DNA of 64,000 bases, taken from contig CM063107.1 of the NCBI GenBank assembly GCA_031841125.1, positions 62,011,814 through 62,075,813 of the forward strand. The letters run 5' to 3'. The translations under genes and the position numbers were made by a program. The DNA is from Acanthococcus lagerstroemiae (Eukaryota; Arthropoda; Insecta; Hemiptera; Eriococcidae). Below, one piece after another: positions 1-10,240 of this stretch. Every line of letters begins with the position of its first letter. The first letter of the stretch is position 1. The notes beneath the pieces are model-generated. The model made no database searches, was not told the origin of the DNA, and was given only the letters and a program-made list of their open reading frames with translations.

Positions 1-2100
1 TATGACTTCGAACCTTGGCTACACTGAAGTACTAGTGACGGCGTAATATTATTATTTTTTGCTGTATATCTGGTACCACTGTTTCTTATTAAGTATCCAA
101 GTGGACTGTTTTTTCATGGTACCAAATTTGCTTTGTCATTTTCTAACATTTAAATTAATATCTTTGGTTTTTGTTTTGTTATACTTTACTATTTGTGTAA
201 TTTTGGATAGATCTATGCGGAACAGTTTTCATTTATTTGTATAAGTATTTTTAAGTTCGTGACGAAATTGTCGATATCACATCAACCGAAGTTTTTAATT
301 GCGTCGTCGCCATTTTCCTGTAGTGTGTCTTTCAATGTTTAGTTGACGAAACAAATCGTGGTTGTTGTAAGTATTAAATCAGTTTGATCGTTTAACACTA
401 TTTTACTTTCAAGTTCCGTACTAACCATTGAAAATAGGACGATTTCTTCGACTATTTGGGATGTATTACGTGTTAACCATAGGCTTTGTTTGTTTTTCAC
501 TTACTATATATATATGTACGTAATTGAGGCGTGATGGATTATACTAATGAGTAGCTCTTTTCTCTATTACGTAGTTTTCCTGAGTCTGAAAATAGTACTG
601 CATTTGCAGTATCTTTCCTAATCTTATCTGGGATGTCGACTGAAACAACCTTGGAATCCAGTTTCAAAAGGTGTTGAATGGGTTCTGCTTCTGGCTAGGT
701 GAAGTGGACTGCTGATAGTCGATAACAATGGCTAGCGAATGAATCCGTGCTAGCCTTTGTGTTGATTCAGTTTTAACGAATCTCGTCTTGTGATTATGCA
801 TATCCTTTTTCGAAAAATTACGGTCATTATCCGTGATAACCTTCCTGTATAGGTTTTTAGGGAATCTTGTTTTACTAGAAATTGACGTATCATATACATC
901 TTCACTGCTTTGTTGGTGTCTGATAAACTGGTTGTCTTCGTTGTTCGAAGGATAAGTTTTCAAATTCTTGGAGTTCGTAGTCTTTCAGCTGTTTGTTTCA
1001 TCATTTTGTCGTATTCAGATCGTTATCAGCCACCATGCACGCAACAGAAGTATGCTAGAATTTTGATATCATACATGTTGTGAATAAGTTAGAAGTAACT
1101 GGTCCCGCCAGTCTTTGTAATCGATGCTTGTAAACTAGCCTGAAACTTTAATGTCAAATTCTAATTTTGTTGATCTGCTATCGTTGAGGTGGAATACGTT
1201 ACCATTTGTGCTGTCTTCTGTTCGATCGCATCGACTTTTGAAAACTATTCTTCTTTTGTGTATGAAAGGGATCATGTCTCGTCGATCCGGATAATACGCT
1301 ACCTTTTTTCGAGTCGATTGTTACGGTTTGATATTGTACATCATCATGCAATATTGATTGTTCGAAAATGACGTATGATATTCTACATAGTTGATCGTGT
1401 ACTTCAGCGTTATTTTCTTGTTCTAGTAATTTACGCGGATGTTATCGTATTCGACTGACTTGGTATTTCAGTTCACTCGAGAGTTTCAGATACGAAGTTG
1501 AAATCTCCGAGTCAGTTTCTGACCTCGTATATATTACGTCCATGCTATTATCAACTTGTATTGATGTAATTGATATCCGTAATTAAGGACTTCAAAATTG
1601 GGAACAATTTGGCCGAGTTTTTATTTTCGGAAACCGAGAGTGACTTGGAGTGGAAGTACGTTCATAACTAATTTCACTTTTTGTTTTAGCTGTCGGCTGA
1701 CGTGTGTTCTGCTCTCGTGTCATACACTCAGCTTGAGAGTATCTCTAGAATTGTGCAATCGTGGGGTAATTTGGTATATTGCGGAAGATTGTTGAAAACG
1801 TGATTGGATGAGCGGATTAATGAGTTGCTCTGTTGAAGTAAGGAAAAGTGTTACATTAAAAGTATCAGAATGTAAGTTCTGAGGACTAAACACCCAGTTG
1901 TGTTACGTGGACCGTTGGGTTATTCTAGTTTGAAGCTTCAGCTAGTGTCCAGAAACGAAAATACGTTTTAATTTGTTTCACTTGTAATGGATTGATTTTC
2001 CTTATGGAACAGTGAAATCCAGCATCAGTTAGGTGTTTGAATCCATTGCTTGAGATGTGGGTTACCTGTCAAACATAAGGTTGATTTGATTTCTGGAGGT
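1..2100. other. no gene or repeat recognised
   Basis: No recognisable protein domain, RNA gene or repeat was found on either strand. A 99-codon minus-strand frame at 664-963 is the longest; it is rich in Ser, Asn, Lys and Arg and has no motif I recognise, so it is not called. Confidence 0.4.
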
Positions 2101-2510
2101 GCAGTAATGGAATAATCTGACCTGCCTCTCCCTCTCGACATGAATTCGATACATTTTGAATAAGTTGCGTGCTGAATACTTCTATGGTCATGTTGGACTC
2201 CTGGAGATGATGGAAATGTAACCTACTTTCCTTCTCGAAATGAATCTTTTGATGAATAAGTTGTTCGTTAAATACTTCAGTAACCTGATGAATTATGTTT
2301 AAACATGTTGCAAATGTGGCTGCCCCTTCCTCTCGAATTTGAATTCGACAAATCTTGAATAATTTATATACTAAATTCGTCGGTAAGTTGGCTTTACTTT
2401 GGAAGACGATGGGGTTGTGGTCAGCCTGTCTCTAGGAATATATTTGATGGACCTTGAACAGTTCACTCTCTAATCACTTCGGTAAAACGACTTTAACAAT
2501 GTTTGTTTTT
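2100..2510. repeat. degenerate tandem repeat, about 100-bp unit, four copies
   Basis: Four related segments each begin with a C/T-rich stretch ending in TCTCG or TCTAG (near 2133, 2233, 2331 and 2430). Each is followed by a GAATTCGA-like word, then TTGAATAAGTT and AATACTTC-like words. Spacing is 98-100 bp. Copies are strongly diverged, so this is an old local array with no coding content. Confidence 0.6.
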
Positions 2511-2593
2511 TGCGATCAGGAGCTTGTCATTAGTATTCATGATGTTTTAATGTGGTGATCATACAAAGTGATGCAGAAGCTGGTGACCCTACC

Positions 2594-2758
2594 CAGGCCC
2601 CTGCCCAGCAATTATACAAGGGGGGGGGTTGACCATATATTTCATGTTAGGTTAGGTTATAAAGGGTAGTGATCGCCATAAATTATTATATTATCTATGT
2701 ATCAACAAAAGTCAGTTGGTGGAGGGGTTGAACACTCCCTCCTTTGCGCACGGGCCTG
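2594..2758. mobile_element. hAT-type MITE with perfect 8-bp target duplication
   Basis: The element is 165 bp. Its ends are CAGGCCCCTGCCCAG and the inverse of GCGCACGGGCCTG, sharing CAGGCCC-TGC. ACCCTACC stands directly outside both ends (2586-2593 and 2759-2766). An 8-bp duplication with CAG...CTG ends is the signature of the hAT superfamily. There is no coding capacity, so it must have been moved in trans. A run of nine G lies near the left end. Confidence 0.8.
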
Positions 2759-2766
2759 ACCCTACC

Positions 2767-4735
2767 AGATTACCGATATGAACAGGCAATTCCTTCTTAC
2801 AGATCATGACCTGTTCTATGTTTCCTGACTCACGATAATACCTGTAACTTGTTTTCTGTATTCGTAGAAATCTGCAGACTTCATTGGAAGAGCTTTTTTC
2901 CACAGTGGCCCAAGTCAGTTTTTGCCGTTCTCCGAAGATCGATAAAAACAGTTTGTACGCCACACAATCACCCCAAGAAGGCGAAAATAATATCAATCGA
3001 CAGTCAAAGATAGTATCAGTCGAATGAGAACAAAATTATCATCTTTCCATCTTTCAAAAAGCTGCGAGAGGCCATCAAAGTTGGTGACCTACCTGACTTT
3101 GTGCCTCTTTGGCCTAAAATACTGTCAACACAATCTACCATTTTTCAAAATATTATGAGGGGTCGTCAAAATTAGGCCACTTGGCATAAAACCGTGTTCT
3201 TTGTCGTTTTTCAGGCTTTCAGTTCAGTACTTGTTGTATCTTATTTATGGTACCTAGACCACTTCGGATACAAACTCCCATTTGAAAAACACAGAACATC
3301 AAACCGAACATAGATTAGACGGTTAAACCACGACTAGACTGTACTTCATCATATTTTCTACCGGATTGCGTTGCTATCTTAGAACCGCCGAAAATGACTT
3401 GAGCTACTTTGGAAAAAAACTCTTCATTTTGAAATCTTTAGTCATCAGATTCTCTTGCACTTCCGAAGTTCGAACCGTCGGACAACTATCTAGAAACGTG
3501 TTCAGTATCAATTTGGATTCACTTTTTCGTGTAATTCTCTCATTTTATGCGGTGTCCTTGCGTGTAGCGTTCTTTTTGGCCATACTGATCGTTTTTCACA
3601 TTATGTTGCCGAAGTATTCGATGGTAATTTCAGTGGTGACCTGATTTCTCGCGGTTATCGAACGGGCACATTGAAAAAATAAGGTTTTTTTTATTCAGTT
3701 TTATCAGTGAACGTTTTCTAAACGTGAAGTTGGAATATTGTTTACGGATTCATAATCATCGGTGTCGTTTGCTTATTCACATTCTGTTGTTAATTCGTGT
3801 AAGTCGTGTTATTCTCGAAACGTATTCTGTGATATTGGTGCAAATATTCATCGATAGCCCTCCTCAGTTTGCGGTGTTAGATTTGGATTTTGCTCCCGCT
3901 GGGGAAACACGAAAATTATCACCGGAAGTAATCAATTACAAGAGCACCTCTTACTAATATCAGAATTGGTCAGAATAATAGAATAGAATAAGTACATATT
4001 TTAGTCGAAGTTGAATTGAGGGGACAGCTGTTTGAACTTTTGCCGATGCTTGGACTGTTTTTGGTTTCTAGATGGCTAAAACTGTGTCGGTGCAATGCGT
4101 TTCAGAATTGATTTCGTGACCTTGTGGGTGTTGGTAATGAATATTCGAAAAGGAAGCGTTCAAGTGCTTAACCACAATGAGTCTTCGGTTTTCGATGTAG
4201 TGTAGTAAGGAGGGGTAGCGGGGACCTCTTATAAAATTACAATCCTGTATTTTGATTGAGTTTACGGAATGCAGTTGTTTTCATACTTCGGACAAGATTC
4301 AAATCGAATGTCTATCTGATTTTTCTCCCATTAAGTTGTGGGGCTACTAAGTGAGCTTACACCTTGGGTAGTAGCCCGTGGTTCTGAATGATGTTCTGTG
4401 AGGTCCATGGAAAAATTTGTTTGTGCCTGGATTTCTTCAATAGACTTTGCCTCACATATTCTGTCTTCTTTCCGTTTAGATCTGTTGAGTAAGCCCAATC
4501 CCCCTTAGATAGATGGTTGTGAATATCATAATCCCGGGTCTCTAGCACTCTAGTTTATACATCTGTGTCAGTATGTCTATCTGAGTCTGTCTTGCTTCTT
4601 GCACCCGTTTATTTTACGTGCGAAGTGAAAATCTGACCTATGCTACTGTGATACTGCTCCTGGAAAAAAAGTATTTGGGAGCCAAAATCTAGGTTCCAGC
4701 TACTAAAATTCTTCTTTTCTATTCATAAGGTAAGG
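2767..4735. other. no gene recognised
   Basis: No recognisable domain or clear repeat was found. Short frames exist (plus-strand 92 codons at 3366-3644 and 77 codons at 3724-3957), but they show no motifs and probably occur by chance. Confidence 0.35.
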
Positions 4736-4756
4736 TTTCCTGATATTCTTTTCTAA

Positions 4757-4963
4757 TTTGCTCTCAACCCGAGCCCTGGAATCCGCCCTTTCGAGCATTA
4801 CCTTAGAGACGCCGGCGAGGTTGTTAGGGCTGTCTTAGCCCTCTTCTCTTCTGGCCGAAAAATCGGCCTGGGTCGAAATCTGACGAATTACTACGTGGGC
4901 TCGAACCCGGGACCTCCGGATTCGGAGACCAACGCGCTATCGGCTTGGCCAACCAGACCCCTG
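4757..4963 (-). mobile_element. tRNA-derived SINE, copy 1
   Basis: Read on the minus strand, the element starts with a tRNA-like head. An A-box-like TGGCCAAGCCGATAGCG is followed by an anticodon-arm-like hairpin (CTCCG-AATC-CGGAG) and a B box, GGGTTCGAGCC. These match the internal RNA polymerase III promoter of tRNA genes. The body that follows is shared with 35241-35424, including GCGGATTCCAGGGCTC near the tail. The tRNA head runs straight into unrelated sequence, so this is a SINE and not a working tRNA gene. Relative to the other copy it carries about 18 extra bases near 4790-4808. Confidence 0.8.
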
Positions 4964-4973
4964 CAGGCAGAGT

Positions 4974-5224
4974 TTCTCAAAGTAGGGGTCCGCGAATAAT
5001 ATTCTAATCTAATTTTTTTTATCGCTCGCACCAAGAACGCCTATTTCTGAAAATAACAGCTTTGGTTTGTATTACGAAATGTGTACATGGCTAGCTCAAT
5101 CCATGCCTATGAGCAGAGCAATATTGTTTTCGACGGGTGGCTACCCTGCGGCTATGAGTCACGTGAAAAAAGGGGTCCGCATTGACTACATAAATAATTA
5201 GTATATGAAGTTAGAGAACCCCTG
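4974..5224. mobile_element. hAT-like MITE (CAGGGGTTCTC-type ends)
   Basis: The left end, CAGGCAGAGTTTCTCAAAG, and the inverse of the right end (GAAGTTAGAGAACCCCTG) form imperfect terminal inverted repeats. They resemble the CAG-GG-TTCTCAAAC ends of Charlie/Buster-type hAT elements. The word GGGGTCCGC occurs near both ends. No clear 8-bp duplication is visible. The element abuts the SINE directly. Confidence 0.55.
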
Positions 5225-5539
5225 CCCTAAGGTGTCCTAATATGGCCATCAGCTAACTGAAGGGATCCGGGCAAAGCTGATCTTGAGGGATGTTCTGAAT
5301 TACAAAATTTTGGATTCTAACATCTTAACACATATGGAGGTATGCATAAAGAGAAGCTTTAACTTTCACTTCGCTAAGTGAAGTGCAAGCTGCAGAGTGT
5401 ATGCATGAACAAAGTGAGGAGAAAGCTTGTGCTCAGGAGCGAGAGGGGTTTGCTCCGGGGAAAAGGTTTCCTTTCGAGTCGTATGTAAAAGAGGAGTATT
5501 AACTTCAAAAGTGAAGCTTTCGCTCGCGAAAAAATTCAT

Positions 5540-7560
5540 CTAATTTCGAGTAGACTTCTTTTCGAAAACTACGTGCAATTATCATTCATCTTCGAGAAAA
5601 TTCCATTGATTTCCGAAGATAATTTCGGAGGAATTTTGTCGAAAATATTCAGGAAATTTCCGATCATTTTTGAAGAATTTTATTGGACATCACTGAGAAA
5701 AATCTCCGATGATTTCAAGAGAATTTTGTTGAAAATTTTAAGAAAATCTCCAATTATACCAAAGGATTTTATTGGAAATCATCGAGAATGATGATTTTTG
5801 AAGCATTTCTTCAGAAGGAAGGTTCGATAATTCCCAGAGGTTTTCATCGGAAATTTTTGGCATGAATTACCGATGATTTTTGAAGAATTTTATTAGAAAT
5901 GTTCGGGAAAATTCTCCGATTATTTCCAAGGAATGTTATCAGGAATCTTTGAGAACAAGCTCTGGTAATTTCCGGAGAATTTCATCGGATATCTTCAGAA
6001 AGCATTTCCAATGTTTGCCGAAGAATTTCTTCAAAAATCTTCCGATACGGAATTTTATAAAAGTATTTTGGAAAAATTCGATGGTTTTTGAAGAATTTTA
6101 TCGAAAATCATCAGGAAAATTCTCTGATTTCTAAAGAATAGTTTCTTTGGAAATCTTCGAGAAGAATCTCCGCTGATTTTAAACGAATTTCATCGGACAT
6201 TTTTGGAAAAAAATTCAGAAAATCTCCGAAGAATACCATCGGAAATCTTTAGAAATAATTTTCAATGTTTTCCAAAAAAAAATGTATCAAAATTCTTCGA
6301 GAAAATATTCCGATAATTTTTGAATAGAAAATATTTGGGAGGCGGGGGGGGGGACTCCAATAGTTTTTGACGAATTTTATCGAAAATCTTCAGAAAAAAT
6401 CTCCGGTGATTTCCAAAGGATAATTTCATTGGAAATCAAGTAGAATCTCCGATGATTTTTAAGGAATTTCATCGGAAATTTTTGGGAAAAAATTTCGGTA
6501 ATTAACGAAGAATCTCATTGGAAATCTTTAGAAAAAATTTTCAATGTTTTCCAAAAAATTTCATTAAAATTAATCGAGAAAATTTTCTGATAATTTTTGA
6601 AAAATTTTATAAGAAATATTCGGGGGGGGGGGGACTTTGATGTTTTTTGAAGAATTTTATCAAAAATCTTCGAGAAAAATGTTGGATGATCTTGGAAGAA
6701 TTTCATCGGAAATCTTCGAAAAGAATCTCCGATGATTTTTAGGAATTTTATCGGAAATTTTTGAGGAAAAATTAGGATAATTCCCGAAGAATTAAGACTA
6801 TTTCCCACTTATGCGATAGGGCCAAAGATTTTTCCCGAAGATTTTATTTAAAATTCTTTGGAAAGATTTCCAATGACATTTTTCTGAAATTATCGGAGAT
6901 TATATCTGTGATTCCATCGCATGAGTGAAAAATAGTCTCAGTTCTTTGGAAATTATCAAAACTTTTTCCCAAAAAATTTTCTATAAAATTCCTTAAAAAT
7001 CATCGGAGTTTTTTCTCGAAGATTTCCAATGAAATTATCTTTGGAAACCGTCGGAGATTTTTCTTGAAGATTCTCGATAAAATTCTTCCAAAAATCATCG
7101 GAGTTTTACCCCAAATATTTCCAATGAAATTCTTCATAAATTATCAGGAAATTTTTCGGAAGATTTTGAAGAAATTCCTTGGAAACATTGGAAAATTTTT
7201 CTGAAGATTTTCCTCAATGATGTCCGATGAAATTCTTCGAAAATGATCGGAAATTTTTCCTCATGATTTTCGACTGAACCGTGTACAAGTGGGGGGAGGC
7301 TGACGACACCCCCTCCCCCCCGGGTATGGCCGTGCGCCTAAAAGTTCTGGAAAATACGGATCTCAGAAACATTAGAAAATAAATTTAGTTTAAAATACCC
7401 CAGATGTTAGGTCACCCCCCCCCCCGCCATATTCCTGGATAGAGCACTGATTTTCGATAAAATTCTTCGGAAACCAAAGGAATCTTTTCGAAGATTTCTG
7501 ATGAAATTCTTTGGAAATTATCAGAGAATTTCCCCGAAAATTACTTCATCGGTTTGTACG
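5540..7560. mobile_element. foldback-like element with short-repeat arms
   Basis: From about 5570 to 6790 the sequence is a degenerate run of a unit of roughly 45-60 bp containing words such as TCTCCGATGATTTTTGAAG and AATTTTATCGGAAATCTTCG. From about 6820 to 7555 the same words occur as reverse complements. The centre is marked by a unique pair, GACTATTTCCCACTTATGCG at 6796 and its inverse at 6914-6938. Drosophila FB elements have this architecture: long inverted arms built of short direct repeats. A G/C-run-rich segment at 7283-7440 interrupts the right arm. G runs of 10 and 12 (6344-6353, 6622-6633) sit in the left arm. Exact ends and a target duplication were not resolved. Confidence 0.65.
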
Positions 7561-7749
7561 TTTGGTGCGTTTTCCAGCTGTATACCACCACCGCTGTCTT
7601 CGTTTCTTTAAAATGATTTTCGATTTAGAAGAAGTTCCTTGGACACATATGTCGGAACGAACGTTTTCGTTGAAGCACTCGCTTTGAAGTGAAGCTTATG
7701 CATACGGATTGAAGCAAAACCCTAAAACTTCTCTATCTTTCCCTTCGGA

Positions 7750-7985
7750 GCAAAGGCTCTCCCACACTATCTGTCAAAGAAAACTAGAATACTATGGTTA
7801 CCTCGATAGAAACACCGAGTACAGCATTTTTCGATTATATTGCGCGGAAATATGGTGGGCAGAAGAGGGGTTGGAAGAAGGAAGTCTTCATGGGGGGGGG
7901 GAGTCCCCATCTAAGGAGATGGTTCAAATGTTCGCCAATGGAATTATTGAAGGTCGACAGTAGTAAGAGGGCTACTTTGTAACTC
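7750..7985 (+). pseudogene. LINE ORF2 C-terminal fragment, frameshifted
   Basis: The start of this segment encodes RKLEYYGYLDRNTEYSIF. After a frameshift near 7850 another frame gives GGQKRGWKKEVF, then LRRWFKCSPMELLKV. This order (a KLEYxGH-like block, a GKR-G-GRR-like basic block, an LR-WF block and an LF-V-A-like block) is typical of the extreme C terminus of insect non-LTR retrotransposon endonuclease/reverse-transcriptase proteins. The first block is on the plus strand in frame with 7709; the second continues to a stop at 7982. A ten-G run at 7892-7901 lies between the basic and LR-WF blocks. No RT or endonuclease domain remains nearby. It is a dead 5'-truncated fragment; the exact clade is not determined. 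Confidence 0.55.
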
Positions 7986-8017
7986 TCGCCCGTCCCCGTA
8001 GCCCCCTTCAGTTTAGC

Positions 8018-8273
8018 CACAACTTGTAACATATCTGACTCCAAAGGTAGAGCTGCTCGCTAATTCAGACTCATAAACAATTAGTCTTTTTGGTATGCAT
8101 TTGATGATTAATTAAGTCTATTTACAAAAATTTCTATTGGGGAAAATATTCGAGAAATATTCGGGAAAATGTTTTATTCGGGAATAACGTCTATTTGGGA
8201 GCCCCGGGTCATATATTTACATTGTAACTAATACTGCTTTCACCCTATCTTGTTTAATTTTGATTGAAAATGG
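8018..8273 (+). repeat. left inverted-repeat arm flanking the PLA2/FLYWCH frame
   Basis: Reads ACAACTTGTAACATAT, then AAAGGTAGAG, then ATTCGGGAATAACGT, then CTGCTTTCACCCTATCTTG. The same blocks occur in the same order on the minus strand at 8956-9171. This arm has about 30 extra bases (CTATTTGGGAGCCCCGGGTC and following), which recur as a direct repeat at 8376-8412. Confidence 0.7.
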
Positions 8274-8473
8274 TCGAATCTCATCATTCTAGTGGTACTC
8301 TTATTGAAAGTTTTTGTTGCGTAGTGCTTTTGCTAGTTAAAGCTGGTTGATTTCTTTTTAATTTAATCATTCGAGAATAACGTTTATTCTGGAGCTCCGG
8401 GTCATATATTTTTTTAATCTTCTTCCAGTTTCCTGGGGTCTGGCAGTCTGCTCGTTACTTTTTTAAAGATTTC

Positions 8474-9013
8474 TTATTCTAACTGGCTAAGGACAGATTG
8501 TGATTTGGTATACTGAATATGAGAGGGTGCCAGCTCTGGGTGCTCTTTAGCTTTCCTCTTTAGCATTTGTGACTCAGTTTCCACAGAACATGTTTTTTGG
8601 TTTGGCGGATGCGTGTGTTCTGACTTGGCTGGAACGTGAAGTACAGTAACTTCTTGTCCCGGTATAGAATTGCTGGTTATTGCACGGGTCTTGCATTCAC
8701 CGCTACCCACTTTTTGGCAGTCCCAGTTTGTTTTACATTTTGCACCTTGTGAGCGGAGATAAATATAGCCATCTATGTACAATTTCTTGTCAAGTATTTT
8801 CGCCTCTGAGTCCCCTGCTATCATATGGTTGGAAGAGTTTTGTTCTAGCTTATAATCAGCCTCATGCCTAGCTTTCAAATTATTGGATTGCGCATAACTG
8901 ATATTGTGGTGCATACAAGCTTCGTCGAGTTTGTTCTTTGGTTTTACATTTCTTTCCATTTTTAAATCTGAACTAAACAAGATAGGGTGAAAGCAGTAAT
9001 TAGTTACATACAC
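8474..9013 (-). CDS. PLA2-like (parvovirus-type) segment joined to FLYWCH-like zinc finger; possible EVE
   Basis: A 179-residue open frame. Residues 24-75 resemble the phospholipase A2-like domain of parvovirus VP1 (Phospholip_A2_4), also seen in virus-like elements of arthropod genomes. The motif LDEACMHHNISY (29-40) aligns with the His-Asp-x-x-Tyr catalytic motif, but Asn stands where Asp is expected. RHEADYKLEQ follows. The Gly-rich calcium loop expected upstream is not visible, so lipase activity is unlikely. Residues 78-137 fit a FLYWCH-type zinc finger, with an aromatic-rich start (GYIYL), W97, C99, C107 and a HTHPP segment with H133 and H135. Such fingers occur in Mutator-like transposases and host regulators. 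The first 18 residues come from the inverted-repeat arm; Met19 is an alternative start. The joining of two unrelated domains with only a few residues between them suggests a fusion by deletion or insertion. Activity is unknown; it may be a relic. Confidence 0.5.
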   Translation of the reverse strand: MYVTNYCFHPILFSSDLKMERNVKPKNKLDEACMHHNISYAQSNNLKARHEADYKLEQNSSNHMIAGDSEAKILDKKLYIDGYIYLRSQGAKCKTNWDCQKVGSGECKTRAITSNSIPGQEVTVLHVPAKSEHTHPPNQKTCSVETESQMLKRKAKEHPELAPSHIQYTKSQSVLSQLE

Positions 9014-9171
9014 GTTATTCCCGAATATTTTTCCAAATATTTCCCGAATGGATTTTTCCCGAATAGACCCAATTAACCAGCAAATGTATAATATAAAGAC
9101 TAATTTTTCAAGAGTCTGGCTGAGCAGCCATCCCTCTACCTTTGAAGAAGTTGGATATGTTACAAGTTGTG
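8956..9171 (-). repeat. right inverted-repeat arm flanking the PLA2/FLYWCH frame
   Basis: Reverse complement of the arm at 8018-8273, with several indels and mismatches. It contains the initiation region of the minus-strand frame, so the first 20 or so codons of that frame are also present, inverted and broken, in the left arm. Confidence 0.7.
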
Positions 9172-9179
9172 AAAAATTA

Positions 9180-9460
9180 CCACAACTATAAAAGAAAATA
9201 TAGAATAATGGACTATCTTATAGACTGACTGATGGTAGATATTATGAACCAGAAGTACTTACTGCAAAAAAGAAGAACAAAATAGGTACTTACAGCAGTC
9301 AACTACAGACAATACCCTCTACCTTAGAAGAATTCAGTGACTGCTAACAATAACCAACTACCCCCCCCCCCCCCCAAAAAAAAAAATGAGAAAAGAGACC
9401 AGATAGCAAATATTTTTCGAACATTCTATGTGATATTTGAAGGAAGAACAAATATAGGTA
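9180..9460. other. spacer with poly(C)-poly(A) tract
   Basis: A 15-base C run followed directly by an A run lies at about 9361-9386. Two related words, CCCTCTACCTTTGAAGAAG near 9131 and CCCTCTACCTTAGAAGAAT near 9315, lie about 185 bp apart. No gene was recognised. Confidence 0.5.
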
Positions 9461-9464
9461 CACA

Positions 9465-9698
9465 CTATATAATATAAGAAACAGAGCCTGAAGAAGAACC
9501 TAGTTTCGAGTAAAATACTAAAAAGAGAATATTTTTATCATTTTTTTTTTTCCAAATAGAAAAATACCTATGACTATTCCGTAATAATAAGAGAAATCTT
9601 TTGAAAGCAAAAAAACAAAGAAGCATAGTGCGAAAATCTTCAGGTTTATAATCTGTGATAGTCTCCATAATATCAGCCTCTACAACGTTTTTTATCAT
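9465..9698 (-). other. unrecognised 77-codon frame downstream of capsid-like fragment
   Basis: This minus-strand frame begins nine bases after the stop of the 9707-9889 frame, in a different reading frame. It starts with acidic text (VVEADIMETITDYKPEDF) and then becomes Phe/Leu/Lys-rich. It does not match the expected continuation of a capsid protein. It may be frameshifted remainder or a chance frame. Confidence 0.2.
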
Positions 9699-9706
9699 TT
9701 TTAAAA

Positions 9707-9889
9707 TCAGTTTTTTATTTGCCTCAACGTTACTTTACCACTGATTACTAGTAAACTCTTACAAGGCTGGGTCACTATGTCCTCATTATAAACAATTATA
9801 GGAAACTCTGTTCCTAAATCATTAAAATTCTCGGATACAGGAGGCCTGTAATCATAATACTCGACACTCTCAATGATATTGTCACCCAT
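9707..9889 (-). pseudogene. N-terminal fragment resembling Polinton/adintovirus-type capsid protein
   Basis: A 60-residue frame starts at ATG 9889. It contains a Glu-rich lead, then EYYDYRPPVSENFND, then a beta-strand-like hydrophobic stretch, an NEDIVTQP segment and a LLVISGKVTL strand. The order (a Y-x-Y-x-P block, an N-rich turn, an alternating strand, a D-x-x-T-x-P block and a Y/L-x-I-x-G-K-hT strand) is what I know from the N termini of capsid-like proteins of Maverick/Polinton and adintovirus-like elements, often annotated as F54H12.2-like. Those proteins are several hundred residues long, so most of the jelly-roll part is missing and the frame ends at an in-frame stop. It is on the same strand as the PLA2-like frame 700 bp downstream, consistent with both deriving from one integrated element. 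The family call rests on pattern memory only. Confidence 0.42.
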
Positions 9890-9935
9890 TATTGTTTTGA
9901 ATGCAAATGAACTTATTTTTAACTAATCTTACCTC

Positions 9936-9945
9936 CTATATATAG
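9936..9945 (-). promoter_or_regulatory. possible TATA box upstream of capsid-like fragment
   Basis: CTATATATAG is self-complementary and lies about 50 bases upstream of the ATG at 9889 on the minus strand. The position would suit a compact viral promoter, but such words are common in AT-rich DNA. Confidence 0.25.
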
Positions 9946-9949
9946 TTTT

Positions 9950-10240
9950 TAACCAATCAACTGTTTTATATGTGCAGCAGGAGAGGCAAAATGGTGAAAA
10001 CTATCGTCAGATAACACTGGCATTAAAATATAGAAACTCCAATCAACTGTTTCATGAATAGTGGAGAGGCAAAATGGCGATGTGGGGCCGGGTCTGACTG
10101 AGCAATCCTTAGGGGGAGGGGGTAGACTGGTCTGAGATAACGCTGGTCCTACACATGATTTATAATACCAAATGGTGGACCCTGGGGGAGGGGGAGAAAA
10201 TTGGTATCAAGTGACGGCCTTACTACTGTCGACAAAGTGA
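9950..10240. repeat. local duplication and G-rich segment
   Basis: The pair CCAATCAACTGTTT and GAGAGGCAAAATGG occurs twice (near 9953 and 10042), about 90 bp apart. A G-rich insert with GGGGGAGGGGG words (10085-10200) follows the second copy and separates it from its GATAACGCTGGT continuation. Confidence 0.45.

Noticed and set aside
664..963. 99-codon minus-strand open frame
   Set aside because: No recognisable domain, low-complexity polar composition and no support from context; length is within chance expectation over 64 kb.
2645..2660. insect telomere repeat (TTAGG)n
   Set aside because: Only about two units (TTAGGTTAGGTTA), inside a MITE; not a telomeric tract.
4897..4960. tRNA gene on the minus strand
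   Set aside because: A and B boxes are present, but the cloverleaf is incomplete and the same head plus body recurs at 35241-35424, so it is a SINE.
9465..9698. direct continuation of the capsid-like protein by a single frameshift
   Set aside because: The following frame does not show the expected strand pattern of that family, so it was listed as unrecognised and not joined.
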